NCBI GenBank assembly: GCA_029204225.1
Contig: CM055102.1
Span: 23,033,390 to 23,097,389, forward strand
Direction of reading: 5' to 3'
DNA: 64,000 nt
Source: Diphasiastrum complanatum
Lineage: Eukaryota > Streptophyta > Lycopodiopsida > Lycopodiales > Lycopodiaceae
This document shows, in pieces, positions 23,349 through 35,208 of this stretch. Numbering within the stretch: position 1 is the first letter of the stretch; each line of letters starts with the position of its first letter. The position numbers were made by a program, and so were the translations under genes. The notes under the pieces were generated by a model. It had not been told where the DNA came from, made no database searches, and worked only from the letters and a program-made list of their open reading frames with translations.

Positions 23349-24382
23349 TAGACAAAGGGTGGTAACCTTTCCAACCTTCTTCAAGTTCTCTTAAGATCAC
23401 CAACTAATTTTTTTTGGGGAAGATTATAGGCTTTTCTAGTTGTAGGAAGCTTGTAATTGAAGAACCCAATGAATCTAGTTCTCTTTAGAAGAGAGTAATG
23501 ATGCCTATAGAATTGTTTAGGGGCTGATTTTATATCATGTTAGAGAAGTTTTAAAGTGGGCTTGGGGTTTTAAAAGTTCTGAAAAAAGATTTGTGCGATG
23601 GGTAGAGAAAGTCTTCCTCTACATACACAAACATTTTTTGGCAAAAAAGATTGACTCTAACTATGTGTTTTGATCAAAACTAGTGTTTTTTTGGCATAAA
23701 TGAAGTGTTTGAAGTTTTGATTTTCATTCTAAAGTTCTGTTTTTTAGACCTATAAATCTAAAAGTCAGATCTAAAAAGTGAAGTTTTCATTCAAACTTCA
23801 TTAGTTACACCTTTCTATATCCTAATTTCATGAAGATGGCAATGTAGCAAGGGAATGGTAGTGTAACTTTGTGCATAAAACAAGTTTTGAAATTCTGTTT
23901 TTTGTCATTTTGAAGTTCTGATTTTCAGACCTGTAAATCTGAAAATCAGATCTGAAAATTGATATTTTCATAAAGGTTAATTAGTTATCCATTTCTAGAC
24001 ACTAGTTTCTTGGTTTTGGAAATCTAGAATAGTGAGAAATGTGAAAACTTTGGTTGCCTTTGAAATGACAAATGGAATTGGAATGGGAATGGGAACTTTA
24101 TATAAAAATTAGCTTGGACTAGTTAAATGAAGTTTACATAAAGATTTGGTTTTCATTTTTGCTTTTGATTAAGGCAAATATAGCTTGTTGTTGTTTTTCT
24201 CTTAAGCTTGGATTGAGCTTGCAAATAGTAGGCTTGGATTGAGCTTACAAACAATAAGATTGAATGAATAGAAGTAAATACTTTTTATTTGCATTGGATG
24301 TAACAATTGAAGCATTTCTATCATTCTAATTTGAACACTTGTTGTTGTATTTGCATAATAGGAAAACACACAAGCAACCCCA
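23349..24382 (+). other. Leader downstream of LTR copy 2
   Basis: This non-coding A+T-rich kilobase lies between the primer site and the first open frame at 24383. A duplicated block (TTCTGTTTTTTAGACCT… near 23735 and TTCTGATTTTCAGACCT… near 23915) is visible. Confidence 0.5.
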
Positions 24383-24616
24383 ATGGATCAAACCAATGAA
24401 AACCCAACATTTGATCTATCAAACCCATCCAATGTGGCACAAGCTCTTGAACCTCTATACCAACAAATTCAAGCCACTAATAAGCGGCGAAGGTTGCTTG
24501 TTTGGCAAGCAACACAAGTCTCCAACTCCAAAGACATCAAATGGTTGAATGACCCAAGTATTGGAATTGATCCATGCATATGTGCTAGGTACAAACTCCC
24601 TTTCTTAGAGGATTAA
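24383..24616 (+). CDS. Gag-like N-terminal open frame, uncertain
   Basis: A 77-residue frame begins MDQTNENPTFDLSNPSNV at the first good ATG after an LTR, primer site and 1-kb leader, which is the position of a gag start. The sequence is polar, with a basic NKRRRLL patch, and I recognise no domain. It stops at 24616. A Copia integrase scrap in a different frame follows within 50 bp. It may be a truncated gag or unrelated. Confidence 0.35.
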   Translation: MDQTNENPTFDLSNPSNVAQALEPLYQQIQATNKRRRLLVWQATQVSNSKDIKWLNDPSIGIDPCICARYKLPFLED

Positions 24617-24659
24617 AATGCTTTGTACCTTTCACTAATGACTTCTCAAGAAGAGTTAG

Positions 24660-24830
24660 GGTGTATTTTTGAAAGCTAAATCAAGGGTATTTGTCATATT
24701 CAAAGTATTTCACAAATGGGAAAAACTTCAGAAATGCAGAAAGCTTAAGATCCCACAAAGCGATAATGGAGGAGAATTCACTTTGAGTTTTTTCAATTTC
24801 TTACTAGACCATGAAAACACACCATTACCA
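24660..24830 (+). pseudogene. Copia integrase fragment
   Basis: One plus frame reads KVFHKWEKLQKCRKLKIP followed by QSDNGGEF, the second catalytic Asp block of Copia integrases (normally RSDNGGEF), and then SFFNFLLDHE. Only about 55 codons survive. The join with an opposite-strand RNase H scrap falls immediately after, at about 24825. Confidence 0.72.
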
Positions 24831-25060
24831 TTATGAAAAGCATAACTTGTGGTGGATCTTATGTCATTTACACAGCCTGCCCAATTCGAATCTATGAAGC
24901 CATGTATTATTGATAAAGTTTGTTCTCTCTCATATAACAATCCATGGATTAGTTTTTCTTTGATGTAATGAAGAATTCTCTTCTCTAGTTTAGTCACATT
25001 TTCGTAAATTGTCAATAAGAGGCCAAAACTCATTTTAGACTTAGAGATAAACCTTTTGAA
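24830..25060 (-). pseudogene. Copia RNase H fragment (minus strand)
   Basis: The minus frame reads KRILHYIKEKLIHGLLYE, then GFIDSNWAGCVNDIRSTTSYAF and GVFSWSSKK. These match the Copia RNase H entry (KRILRYIKGT… DSDWAG… RRSTSGY… SWSSKKQ). The catalytic Asp of DSxWAG is present. The opposite orientation to the adjoining integrase scrap shows an inversion or independent insertion. Confidence 0.82.
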
Positions 25061-25101
25061 GTTATATTAGTTTAAAATACATTCAATAAACACTTTTGGA
25101 A

Positions 25102-25442
25102 AGTGTGGAAAAGTTGGTAGTCGAGTTTGAGAGAGATTCAAATTTGAACTTTGGGTACATTGAATCTAGACCCAAAAATAGTAGGGTTTACATTTTGGAG
25201 GGAAAGCCAAGTGGCCAAATAGGTTTTGGAAACTCTATAAAAGGATGTAACTCATGGAGAGACACATCTTCTCTCTTCTCTTTCTCATTTCATCATTATA
25301 CATGGTTCTCTTTGGGTTTTACTATCATTGGTGCACTATCTTGGTGTTATCTTGCAATTCTATGTGTAGAATGATCATTTATTGCTATTTTCGGTTCCAC
25401 ACGTGTGAAATATAGTAGGGTACCGTAATTGTACGGACAACA
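25102..25442 (+). mobile_element. Probable LTR remnant
   Basis: This has LTR-like layout rather than a proven pair. It starts near TGTGGAAAAG, has a TATA box (TCTATAAAAGG, 25234-25244), the 10-bp palindrome CACACGTGTG (25398-25407), and CCGTAATTGTACGG, then ends near GGACAACA. Copia-2 and Copia-3 LTRs carry the same CACACGTGTG and CCGTAC motifs near their 3' parts. No second copy is in the window. Confidence 0.35.
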
Positions 25443-25651
25443 AACATATTTTATGTTTTGGTTCATGTTTGATCAATATCTCTTAGAGTTTGCATCTCAT
25501 TTTGTATGTAGATGCTGATTTTTCTACATTGGCAGGATTGTTGGTTTGCTCCTTATTGTAACCAAAGATTTAGGACATGGATTGGATCTTGAATTATCTG
25601 AAATCCTTCACACTTCCCACTCGACCTTGGATTGAAGCTGTCAAAGGAGCA

Positions 25652-26374
25652 ATGTCCAAAATCCGAGTCAGAGAAGGAGAAAATAAAGTAGTATCCATTT
25701 CACTCCGTCATTGGGTCACTTATGTATGCTATGCTCTGCACTCAACCCGACCTTGCTTACTCAATCAGCTCTCTCAACCAATTCCTATCAAATCTGGGTC
25801 CAGTACATTGGAAGGCCCTCATGAAGGTCATGAAATATTTCCAAGCAACAAAACATCTCAGCATTTGTTATGGAGTCAACCAAACTACCAATATTCTAAT
25901 AGGGTACACAGATGCAGATTGGGCAGGAGATATTGATACAAGACCTCAGGATTTGTATTCTTGTTCAATCAAGGTCCAATTTCATGGAATAGCCAAAAAT
26001 AGATCTCAGTAGCATCATCTTCAATAGAATCGGAATATATAGCTACCACAAATGCTACCAAGGAGGCAATTCGGCTGATAAACCTACTTGTAGATATCGA
26101 ACTTGTTCAGTCACATCCGACTACCATTTATTGTGACAACCAAAGTACTATTACACTATCTCTGAATCTGAAATTTCATTATCGAAGAAAGCATATCAAA
26201 ATCAGGTATCACTACCTTAGAGAAAAAGTGCAAAGCAAATAAATTTCTTTGGTTTACTTCAAGACAGATTTACAAGCAATAGATTACTTCACCAAGGCAT
26301 TATCAAAGGAGCACCATCTTAGATTAAACAATTTGCTAGTAAATCTGAAGGTCAAAATTTTTCAGGATCCACAT
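25652..26374 (+). pseudogene. Copia RT-end / RNase H fragment
   Basis: Across frameshifts near 25725, 25945 and 26010, the frames read MYAMLCTQPDLAYSISSLNQF, then VMKYFQATKHLSICYG, GYTDADWAGDIDTR, SSIESEYIATTNATKEAI, IYCDNQSTITLS and a DYFTKALSKEHH-like end. That is the thumb-to-RNase H part of a Copia polyprotein. Upstream domains are missing. A polypurine tract and LTR follow in the right order. Confidence 0.85.
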
Positions 26375-26375
26375 T

Positions 26376-27099
26376 AAGGGGGAGTGTTGGATCTCAATGC
26401 TCAGGCTAAAATATGTTGATAATGGGAATTCTGAAAACCCATTGTATATACTTATTCTTGGAAAAAAAAAAAACAAACAAGGGCCAAAATTTTTTCCGAC
26501 CCAACGTTAGTCCTACAAAGAAAATTTTTTTGACCCTGGGTCGACAGGTCAAATCGGGTCTAACTTTTTCGACCCTAGTTCACTGTATGTTTTTCAACCC
26601 AGTATATATTTCTGACCCTTTGTAAAATCTGATACTGTCAACTCAAAAATTTGACCCACGTTGCGACTTTGGCAGTCCGCCTACTCTTGTACATACATTT
26701 AATGTAAAATGACCTATCTTTCAATGTACTGATCGACTGACATCCAATCATTACTGTAGATCTACAATGAAGTCATCATCTTGATCATGTTATCATCCTG
26801 TAGGCAATTTTAGTCATGGTAGTGGATTTTAATCTCTTAATGAGGTTGTAGCATCATCGATCTATCAATTGAAGCATTGTTGTGTCTTACTGTCTCGCGG
26901 CCAGCTTCATGCTCCTGTACTCATTTTGATATCTAATCATAGTGTAGTTTTTGTCCACATTGTTGTTGTTCTATTGAGCAATTTTTGATTTATTCATCTT
27001 GAATGCTTACTGGTTACTGCTTCACTTCTGATCTTTAACCATCTGCTCACCACTTCCGCTGCTCACCACCTTTCCACTAATTTCCTACATGGTATCAGA
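26376..27099 (+). mobile_element. Copia LTR flanked by PPT and primer site
   Basis: A polypurine tract AAGGGGGAG (26376-26384) precedes an LTR starting TGTTGGATCTC at 26385. The LTR ends …TTCCTACA at 27089 (705 bp). TGGTATCAGA (27090-27099), the first ten bases of an iMet primer site, follows at once. Inside are about six TTTTTCGACCC-like repeats (26487-26660). An LTR normally has a PPT or a primer site beside it, not both, so two element copies may once have shared it. Confidence 0.72.
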
Positions 27100-28404
27100 T
27101 TGTCTACAAACTACCATAATGCGAACATTGACTATAGCTGGCCATCGGGTAGGTCTTAAAGCATGCTATAAAGTTAACCATATTCAGAATAATTTCTCGT
27201 GCAAAACCTTATATAATGTGACGATGACCTTGAACACCATTAAGAATTTCTTATGTGGCATTCTTTATAGAACCCTTTTTGGATCGAGTTCCTTCTTTGC
27301 AAAAACTCACAACCAAATATATGAGCAAGAAACCATTTCCTTTATAAAATAAATGGACTTTCTATGCATAATAGTCCATAAAAAAAAAGATGAGCAAACC
27401 TATGATAAAAAATTATGAGAAGATAACACGACCCTAGCTAGCCTCAACCCTACCCAATTGGTTACATAAGAATTACATCACAAAACTTGAACTTGGAGAA
27501 CCATCACTTTTCCTACCTTTGGCTTAATTACGAAGCTTATTCTTGTGCTTATCAAGAGATAAAGAACTACCATGGTCCATGATAGACACTTTAAAGCAAC
27601 CAAACACCTATCAATCAAACAATCAAGACTGCTTTATTATGCCAAATTTATGTTCCAGCCATATTAAAAAGAAGTGTAAAAAATAACAAAGGTATTACAT
27701 CAAGAAGAATGGCCAAATAAGGCTAGCCATTTCTTTAATGACACTTTGCTGAAGAATGCAAATTATGAACAAAGCAAACTAATGGCATACATAATGACAA
27801 AGAACATCAAATCCAAAGCTTAACCAAACTGCGACAAACCACTACACATAAAAGCTAGATGAATGTATACTTGTAAGTTAGAAAATTCAAATGAGGAAGA
27901 TGCTAGAAAAATTATGCATCATGATTGATGGTTTAAGCTTGTGGCACATAGCCTAGAAAATAGTATTTCTAATAAAGGTATCAAGTTTTTTAAAGGTGAG
28001 AAGAATGTTGTAAACTTGGCTAGGGAGTCCCAAAATGCTCCCAAGGCTCATGTTAGTGACACGACTTCCCATGGATTAACCTTGATGTCCCAAAATAAAT
28101 CTCCTAAATCAAATCTAGATAAACATGGCTGAGCCATTAGCTTAGAGGTAGGGGTTGAGCTAGCTATGGAGCTTCAATCTAGGGCATATAGTACATGTTG
28201 CCTAAAATTTGTCATGGCTCTTGACATTAGTTGGCCAAGAGTCACGGTGGGTGTATTACAGCCCCATGATTATTCTAAGTATGAAAATATATGCAACACA
28301 AGAAGGACCTTTGAGTATGTGTGAGAGGAGTCATGAAATATTAAAAAACTTTAGGAAAGTTAGACAGTCAAAAACTTGAAAGCTAGAAAAGCCTTGAGAT
28401 TTAG
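27100..28404. other. Unassigned stretch
   Basis: Only short frames occur, such as 27941-28132, which is polar and unrecognised. I see no gag despite the primer-site-like start, and no RNA gene. Confidence 0.4.
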
Positions 28405-28655
28405 TGTCAAATCTCAACTCCTCTTACCATCATAAGCCAGATTATGTGCCTAACTCATGTCGGTGGCCTCAAGGCTAGTCATAGTTCGGATCAAACTCAT
28501 TGTACTTCAGATCAATCACTAAATTATGCTTTCGCATTGAATCTCAACTCCTCTTAATTACCATTATCAGCCATATTATGCCGAACTCATTGGTGGCCTC
28601 AGGACGAATCATATACTAGTTTGGATCAAACTCATAGTACTTCACTATCAATCAC
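28405..28655. repeat. Diverged tandem duplication, about 130 bp unit
   Basis: Two similar blocks each contain AATCTCAACTCCTCTT, TGGTGGCCTCA, TGGATCAAACTCAT or its variant, and ATCAATCACTAAA. They start near 28410 and 28540. Divergence and small indels indicate an old duplication. Confidence 0.8.
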
Positions 28656-29083
28656 TAAAATCTACTTTGGCACGATGAGGCTGATTCCCTTGTAAGTCAA
28701 TTTCCTTGTCTTGGTCTAGTGGAAAGGAACCATATCTCATGTCCTATTCTTGAATGTTTGGCCAAGGACCTAATATAGAAAATGCTATGCCCATGGGACT
28801 GTTCAGTCACTATAGAAGAAGCTATGTCATGAGGCCCATTCAAGACTTTGCCTTGTTGTTGGTAGCTTTTGTGGGATGCTAGGTTGGTTCTGTGCTTAGT
28901 CACATAAATGATGTGAGAAATTACTAGGACAATTGTCTTCTAAGTTGGCATTGAGCAAGTATGTGTTGGTTGGATAAGTGAGTAAAGTTAATTCATAGAC
29001 TCGAGAATCCAAATAAAATTTGATGCCTTTGCAATGTTTGTGTGAGTGAGTGAGAGCGTATGTGTGCATGAGCATGTGCACAC

Positions 29084-29107
29084 TGTGTGTGTGTGTGTGT
29101 GTGTGTG
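29084..29107. repeat. (GT)n microsatellite
   Basis: A short GT tract of about 24 bp. Confidence 0.9.
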
Positions 29108-31736
29108 ACTAGGCAAATGATGGCACAATCTTCATCTAATCTTTGTTTCAAGTGAGGAAAAAAATAAAATACATGAACATTTGTCGTTATCTTTTACCTA
29201 ATGTTTGAGATGAGACCTTTTACCTAATATTTGAGAAGTGGCCTAAATTGTCCAACTAAATTATTGCCTTAGCATTTCACTGTTCACTCACTTAATTCGA
29301 CATATTTTGCCTATCTTTTGGGAGTTTCCATTTCTAAAATGGTGGTAAAGATTGAAAGTGCATATTATAATTTAAAAAATCGACTTTCAACATAAGATGG
29401 TTTACAAATGCTTTACAATTCTCAACAAGTTTGTGAAGAACTTTATGAAGCAAATTACAGCCCACGGAAGAGTCAAAATGTGTGGCCCCTATAGTCCGTT
29501 TAGCCATACCACCATTGCCTTTCTGTGTGACATGCACCAGTGCTCACGAAAAACCGACAAATAAAACAACCCAATTGTTGAAATTCAATTTTCACCGCTT
29601 CATTTTAGATTTATAGGTTTTTTATATGGCCTAAGTTATAAATTTTAGGTTTTAAGGTTTTATTTTAACCTTTTATCGATTCCGTAATAGTTTTTTGGGT
29701 TTTTTACAAGGTTAGTTTGAAATGTTTTTATGCATATCTTTCAATCATTAAAATTTCCATTGCCCAATGTTACTAAAATGCCCTTTTCCCCTACATTGGC
29801 AACATTGTCATTGCAAACTTCATAATGGATGTGGCGTCGTAGCATACAAAGTGTGGTGACTTTCTCTCTCACGTGAAGCCAACTTTTGCACATGCAGCTC
29901 ATCGATGAAGCTGGAGAGAGTATAGACTCTCGAGCTGCGAGCACTAGAATTCAACAGCTTCACATAGGATTCCTTCAAACTCACTCGACGAGGAATCCTT
30001 TTCGTGGTGGACCATGGACACTGGATTCCACCCAGTTATTTACGCACATCTAGGCTGATCACGAGACAGCCCATCAATGATATCCTCCACCACCTACAAG
30101 AACAACTTTGAAATCGATGTCGTCTTTTTATCGATGCCCAAAAACAAGAAGGCTTCAGCAGATACCCGGCAAGAAATCCAATCAGTCTTTCCAATCTTTG
30201 TAATCCCGAGAGAGGGAGCGAGAGCTGTGTAAGTACACGACAACAGCCAGAGTGACAAGTCACAACCAACAAGCTTCAAGCATCAATGCCATCCATTCCG
30301 CCATCACTAATGTATCCCACCCATGGACATTGACCAGAATCCTGGTCTCAGAAACGAAGTTAAGCATTGCACGTTTTCCTATGATATGCGATAACAAAGG
30401 TTTCAAGATGAGACTCTGGAGAATCCCCTGAAGTTTAGAATAGAGCTGCTTGCTGTGCTTTTATCTGCAAGGTAAGATTCGAGTCACGCGCTGACTCCGA
30501 CTAGGGAGGATGCAGGGATGGATTGATCATGGATTTGGATGACTTGGAAGCCAATTTGCAACGCTAGCTGCCATACACGGCACATGTTGCAGAAGCTATG
30601 GCGTTTACACTAGAAATCAAAGTGCACACAATTGTAGGAGGAAATCAAAACAGGAGACAAATTCATCTGGAAAGTGGAACCCACAATTTGCCAATTGCAC
30701 AATGCGAAGGCAAATGCGAGATATAGATTCATAGGCATCCGTGACTTAGAATAGAAAATGCATACTCAACACATAGGTACGACAATGCTTAGGAATCAGA
30801 ATAGTATTATCACGAAGAACGAAACTTGAAAGGGTACAGAAGATGTCAAGCAAGCAACGTGGTGTTGAGGAGTGAGAGTCGGTGAGACGTGACACTCCGT
30901 TGTCGATTTAGCGATGCACAACATAGGCACACAAAGAGAAAGTGACGCACAGTGTCAGAGAAGGAGAGGCACCAACCAGCACGTAGCGTGCAGTGGGCGT
31001 CTGACTTCAATCCCGACCGTCAAGATTGTCAACTTCAAACATGAAACCACAATCCCTCAATTCCCACATTATATCAATTCTTCATAGCAATAGCCTATAG
31101 CAAAGCACCTACTTTTGGCTTTAACTACCCTACACCTGGGTTTCCTCGAAACAGTCTTGTACAAATCAATTCAATATGGGATGCTTTAATGAGAACTGAA
31201 AATTTAAAATTCAAAATTTACATCTAAAAATTAGTGAAGGTTTGGCATAAAGCTCATTGAATGTTGAGAGGATAAATTTTTCAAAATCTGCTTTTGTATA
31301 GGGATAACCCCATCACCACCAAGCATTCCTAAAGAGACAAGTGTTCTCAAATACATTGGTGCCTGAAACCTGAAAACTCTAAAATTCAGCGTTGAGCCCG
31401 TAAGTTTATGACATAATTAATCGATCCTTAAGTAAGTATTGACAATTGGAGGTGTGGATAGAATAGGCAGCTCTCTTCAGAATTGTGATTCTAGTCAACT
31501 TCTAAACATCAACCAAACAACCGACCAACCTACCCTAGTAGATGAAGAACTTCTTTTTGGGCTTTTGACAAATCAAGAATTAGACAAAGCATACTTGCAT
31601 ATAAATCATACCAATAATAGCTTGCTAGAAAGTCAATTTCACAAAAAAAAATCATATGCAAGATTGTTCTAGAAAACAAGTCAGTATTCGATGCATTGAG
31701 AAGAAATTTTTTAAAAAGTCAAATGCAAGAAAAGAT

Positions 31737-31740
<4 letters not shown>
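29108..31740. other. Unassigned stretch, locally less A+T-rich
   Basis: About 29880-31060 is more G+C-balanced than its surroundings and could once have been genic or LTR sequence. I find no conserved motif in any frame (for example minus 30272-30036 or plus 31439-31672). Confidence 0.35.
30300..30440 (+). pseudogene. Possible 5S-rRNA-like remnant
   Basis: TCAGAAACGAAGTTAAGC (30348-30365) resembles the internal 5S rRNA segment (plant 5S has AGAACTCCGAAGTTAAGC). CCATCACTAATGTATCC upstream (30301-30317) resembles the CCAGCACTAATGCACC part of 5S. The spacing is expanded and the 3' half is hardly recognisable. It may be a 5S pseudogene, a 5S-derived SINE head, or chance. Confidence 0.3.

Positions 31741-31779
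<39 letters not shown>
31741..31779. repeat. (GA)n microsatellite
   Basis: A GA tract with one AA interruption near its start. Confidence 0.9.
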
Positions 31780-31780
<1 letters not shown>

Positions 31781-32599
31781 CTCACTAAAATAAAACAAAT
31801 CTCAAACATTTGAAGTCAAATTGGTCTATGGGCTACTATAGACTTAATGAAGACATTTAAATATGATAACAATTTATATTGATGAAATTCCAAAAAATAT
31901 ACAAGCTATCCCAACAATTGAGAACTTGGTGCAACGACTGCTACTTTTTTTCAAAAGTCACAGAAGTACTCATTGTTACCCTATTCAAAAGTTTTATAGT
32001 AACTTTCTATCATGTGATGATTTTCTATCAATTTAGAATATAGTCCAATTAGGTATAAAATAATCATTCATAAAACAAATTTGCACCATCTAGGGCAGAT
32101 GGAAGCATATTTTTACATTTATTTTTTTTTACAGAGTCTAACAATTATCTAGATCTTTTTGAGTTTAGTGGGCTTAATCTTGCATAGGCATTTCTTGGCC
32201 ACCAAAATGCCATCTTCATGGCCAATCGGTCCACTAACATTTTGGGATACTTTGCAACAATTCAATAGTTTGGCTGGTACAAAAAATTGACAATTAAACT
32301 CTTTAATTCATGTTTAGTGTGGACACCGTAATGTTGAAGTTTTGCCAGAGCTTGTATGATACTTAAATATTTGAGCATCAAAAGTCAATTATCAAACTGA
32401 AGGAGAACTTAGAATTTTGGTGAAAACATTGAATTCAGAATCTTGAATCAAATTAGAACCAAAGCAAACGAGCTACAAAAGCTACATGTATTATAGCAAG
32501 ATAAAGTAAAGCCATCCATGAAGAAGTTATGGTAGTACCTCCATGTAGTCGTTGCACCCTGTTCGCTACCCACCACTGATTGCATTCAAGGGATTTGCA

Positions 32600-32600
<1 letters not shown>

Positions 32601-32639
<39 letters not shown>

Positions 32640-32667
32640 ACGCGCACGCGTACACATTTGTGGATGT

Positions 32668-32732
<65 letters not shown>
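32601..32732. repeat. (GT)n and (GA)n compound microsatellite
   Basis: GT tract at 32601-32639, a CGCGCACGCG spacer, then a GA tract at 32670-32732. The neighbouring low-complexity frames are artefacts. Confidence 0.95.
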
Positions 32733-32737
<5 letters not shown>

Positions 32738-33492
32738 TGAACTTGGCCCAAATAAATAACTTTTAACCTTAGTCAATTTTAGCAAGTTGGCAAACATGTT
32801 GTCCATAGACATAATGATCTTCTAATTATGAACAAATTGGCCTCACAAGTGTCTCGTGCTCATATGTTTCGAGTTTAGATGTCGTCTTGGTTATGGACTA
32901 TTGTTTCTCACAAAAGTTTTGTGTATCATTGAAATACCCCAAATTAAGACTATATTCTTTATAAATTATTGCTCTTGTATGTCCTCATTTGTTTGTGTGG
33001 TGGATTGAAGTTGAATTCCTAACTTCAACTAGAGTCTAATGTTTTATATCAATATACTAAAGTTGAAGTTTTATCTTGTCAAGAATTAGATATGCAACAT
33101 CAAACATTCACCATAAGCAATCACCACAAGAAGGCGGAAGAAGAACATGCACTGTCACTCTATCACACTAACTCATACAGAATGTAAAATGTACAAATAA
33201 ACCCTGAACCCCTGATAGAGAGAGAAAACCTACGAGTAGACTAATAGACTAGCCTACGGCTAATGACAGCTGGTCATAGCTATCAACATTAATGTACCTC
33301 GTAAACAATAACAATGAAGTTTATCATTGATTTATAACACTCTCCCTCAATGATAAAATTACATTCTTCTATTCCTTATAGAGTACGAAACCTCTCAAAT
33401 TTACATCTACCTAATGACTTAGTAAAAATATCTGCCATTTGATCTTCAAATTTACAAAAAACAAGATCAATGGCTCCATCAAGAATTTTCTC

Positions 33493-34913
33493 TCAAACAA
33501 AATGGTAGGGTATTTCGATGTGCTTGGTTCGAGCATGTAGAACTGGATTTTTGGCAAGGTGAATGCAACTTTGATTATCGCAAGATATAGTAGTCACATC
33601 CACCTGTGGTTGACCTAAATCCACAAGCAATATTCGTAACCATGCCGCTTCTTGTGTAGCATTGCTGAGTGCTCGATATTCAGCTTTCGTCGATGATAAG
33701 GCTACTGTAGGTTGCTTTATGCTGCTCCATGAAATTGCAGCTGTACCATAACTGAATGTATGACCACTGGTAGATCTTTTGTCATCAATATTATCTGTCC
33801 AATCGACATCTGTATAACCTACCAACATTGGCGCTTTAGGCTGATCATACTTCAAACCAAAATTCAATGTCCCCCGAATGTATTTGAGAATACGTTTAAC
33901 AGACTTCCAATGTGCTTGACTAGAATCTTGCATACATTGACTAACAACACCAACAACATAAGAAATATCAGATAGTGTGTGTGTCAAATAAATCAAACTA
34001 CCCACCAGTTGTCCATACAAATAAGCATCCACTTTCTCAGATTCATCATATGCAGTAAGCTTCATGTTGACATCCATAGGTATACTCAAAGGCTTACAAT
34101 CCTACATATTGAACTTATAAAGCAAATCTCGTGCATATTTGCTTTGTGTAAGAAAGACCATGTCTTCCTTTTGCCATACTTCAATGCCAAGACAGTAGTG
34201 CATCAATCCTAGATCACTCATGTCAAAAGCATTGAAAAGATCTGATTTTATTTCATCAATTAAGCTCTCATTACTTCCTGTAATAATCAAATCATCCACG
34301 TACAACACAATGAACACTATATCTGAGTCTTGCCTTAGAATGTAAAGATTAGGATCAGCATCACTCTTTACCATTCCCCTTCACTTGAAGTGTTCATCAA
34401 TGCAAGAGTACCATGCCCGTGGTGCTTGCTTCAATCCATAAATGGCTTTGTTGAGCTTACAAACGAGATGCTCTCTCCCTCGCTCAACAAAACCTTGAGA
34501 GGTTGTACTAAGTACACCTCTTCATCTAGCACTCCATTAAGAAAAGCAGATTTAACGTCCATTTGTTGGATCTTCCAACTATAGAAAACAGAAATAGCAA
34601 TGATAGAACGTATAGTTACCATCTTAGCTACAGGTGCGAAGGTTTCTTCAAAATCCATACCTTCCTACTGTTCAAATCCTCTCGCAACCAACCGTGCTTT
34701 GTACTTGTTGAGTTGCCCATCAGCTCCATATTTGATCTTGTATATCCATTTGCAAGGATAGGCATCTTACCATCAGGTAGCTCAACCAAGTTCCACGTCC
34801 TATTTTTCGTTAGAGTTTCCATTTTTCAATTCCATAGCTTCACGCCACTCCTTGTGCTCCTTTGCTTTATCAAAAGTTTTTGGTTCTTGAGCCTTGAGCA
34901 CAGAACTCATTAG
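33493..34913 (-). pseudogene. Copia-1 reverse transcriptase and RNase H
   Basis: RT begins in frames at 34658-34431 with DFEETFAPVAKMVTIR and [19 protein letters not shown]. The next frame (34374-34102) carries the catalytic YVDD (34302-34291) and LGIEVW. RNase H in the frame 34089-33493 has VGYTDVDWTDNIDDKRSTSG, ALSSTKAEYRAL, SCDNQSCIHLAKNP and HARTKHIEIPYHFV. The frames are broken near 34400, 34380 and 34090. Purine-rich sequence and the 3' LTR follow, as expected. Confidence 0.92.
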
Positions 34914-35208
34914 GGCTAGATTCATCTCTAATCTTGCAGGAGGTTTTCGATCTCTACTTGATCTTCTAAGCTCCCCTGCTCACTTGATTCGAGAGTATCT
35001 CCCTTATTAACATCACTTGTTACTGACAAGTACCACTTAGACACTCTCCTAGGAATCTCATTATTGACCCTGTCTTTTTCCATTGGCTCTTCCATATCAA
35101 CACCAACTTCTTCCTTCACTTGCACTTTAGCTTTATCATCAAAGGGATCAATTGTCAATTTTATTTGGTCATTTTGACCCATCTCATCAAAATTAGCATC
35201 TCTAGAAA

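Noticed and set aside
30036-30279. Minus-strand 78-codon gene
   Set aside because: It has no recognisable domain or supporting gene structure.
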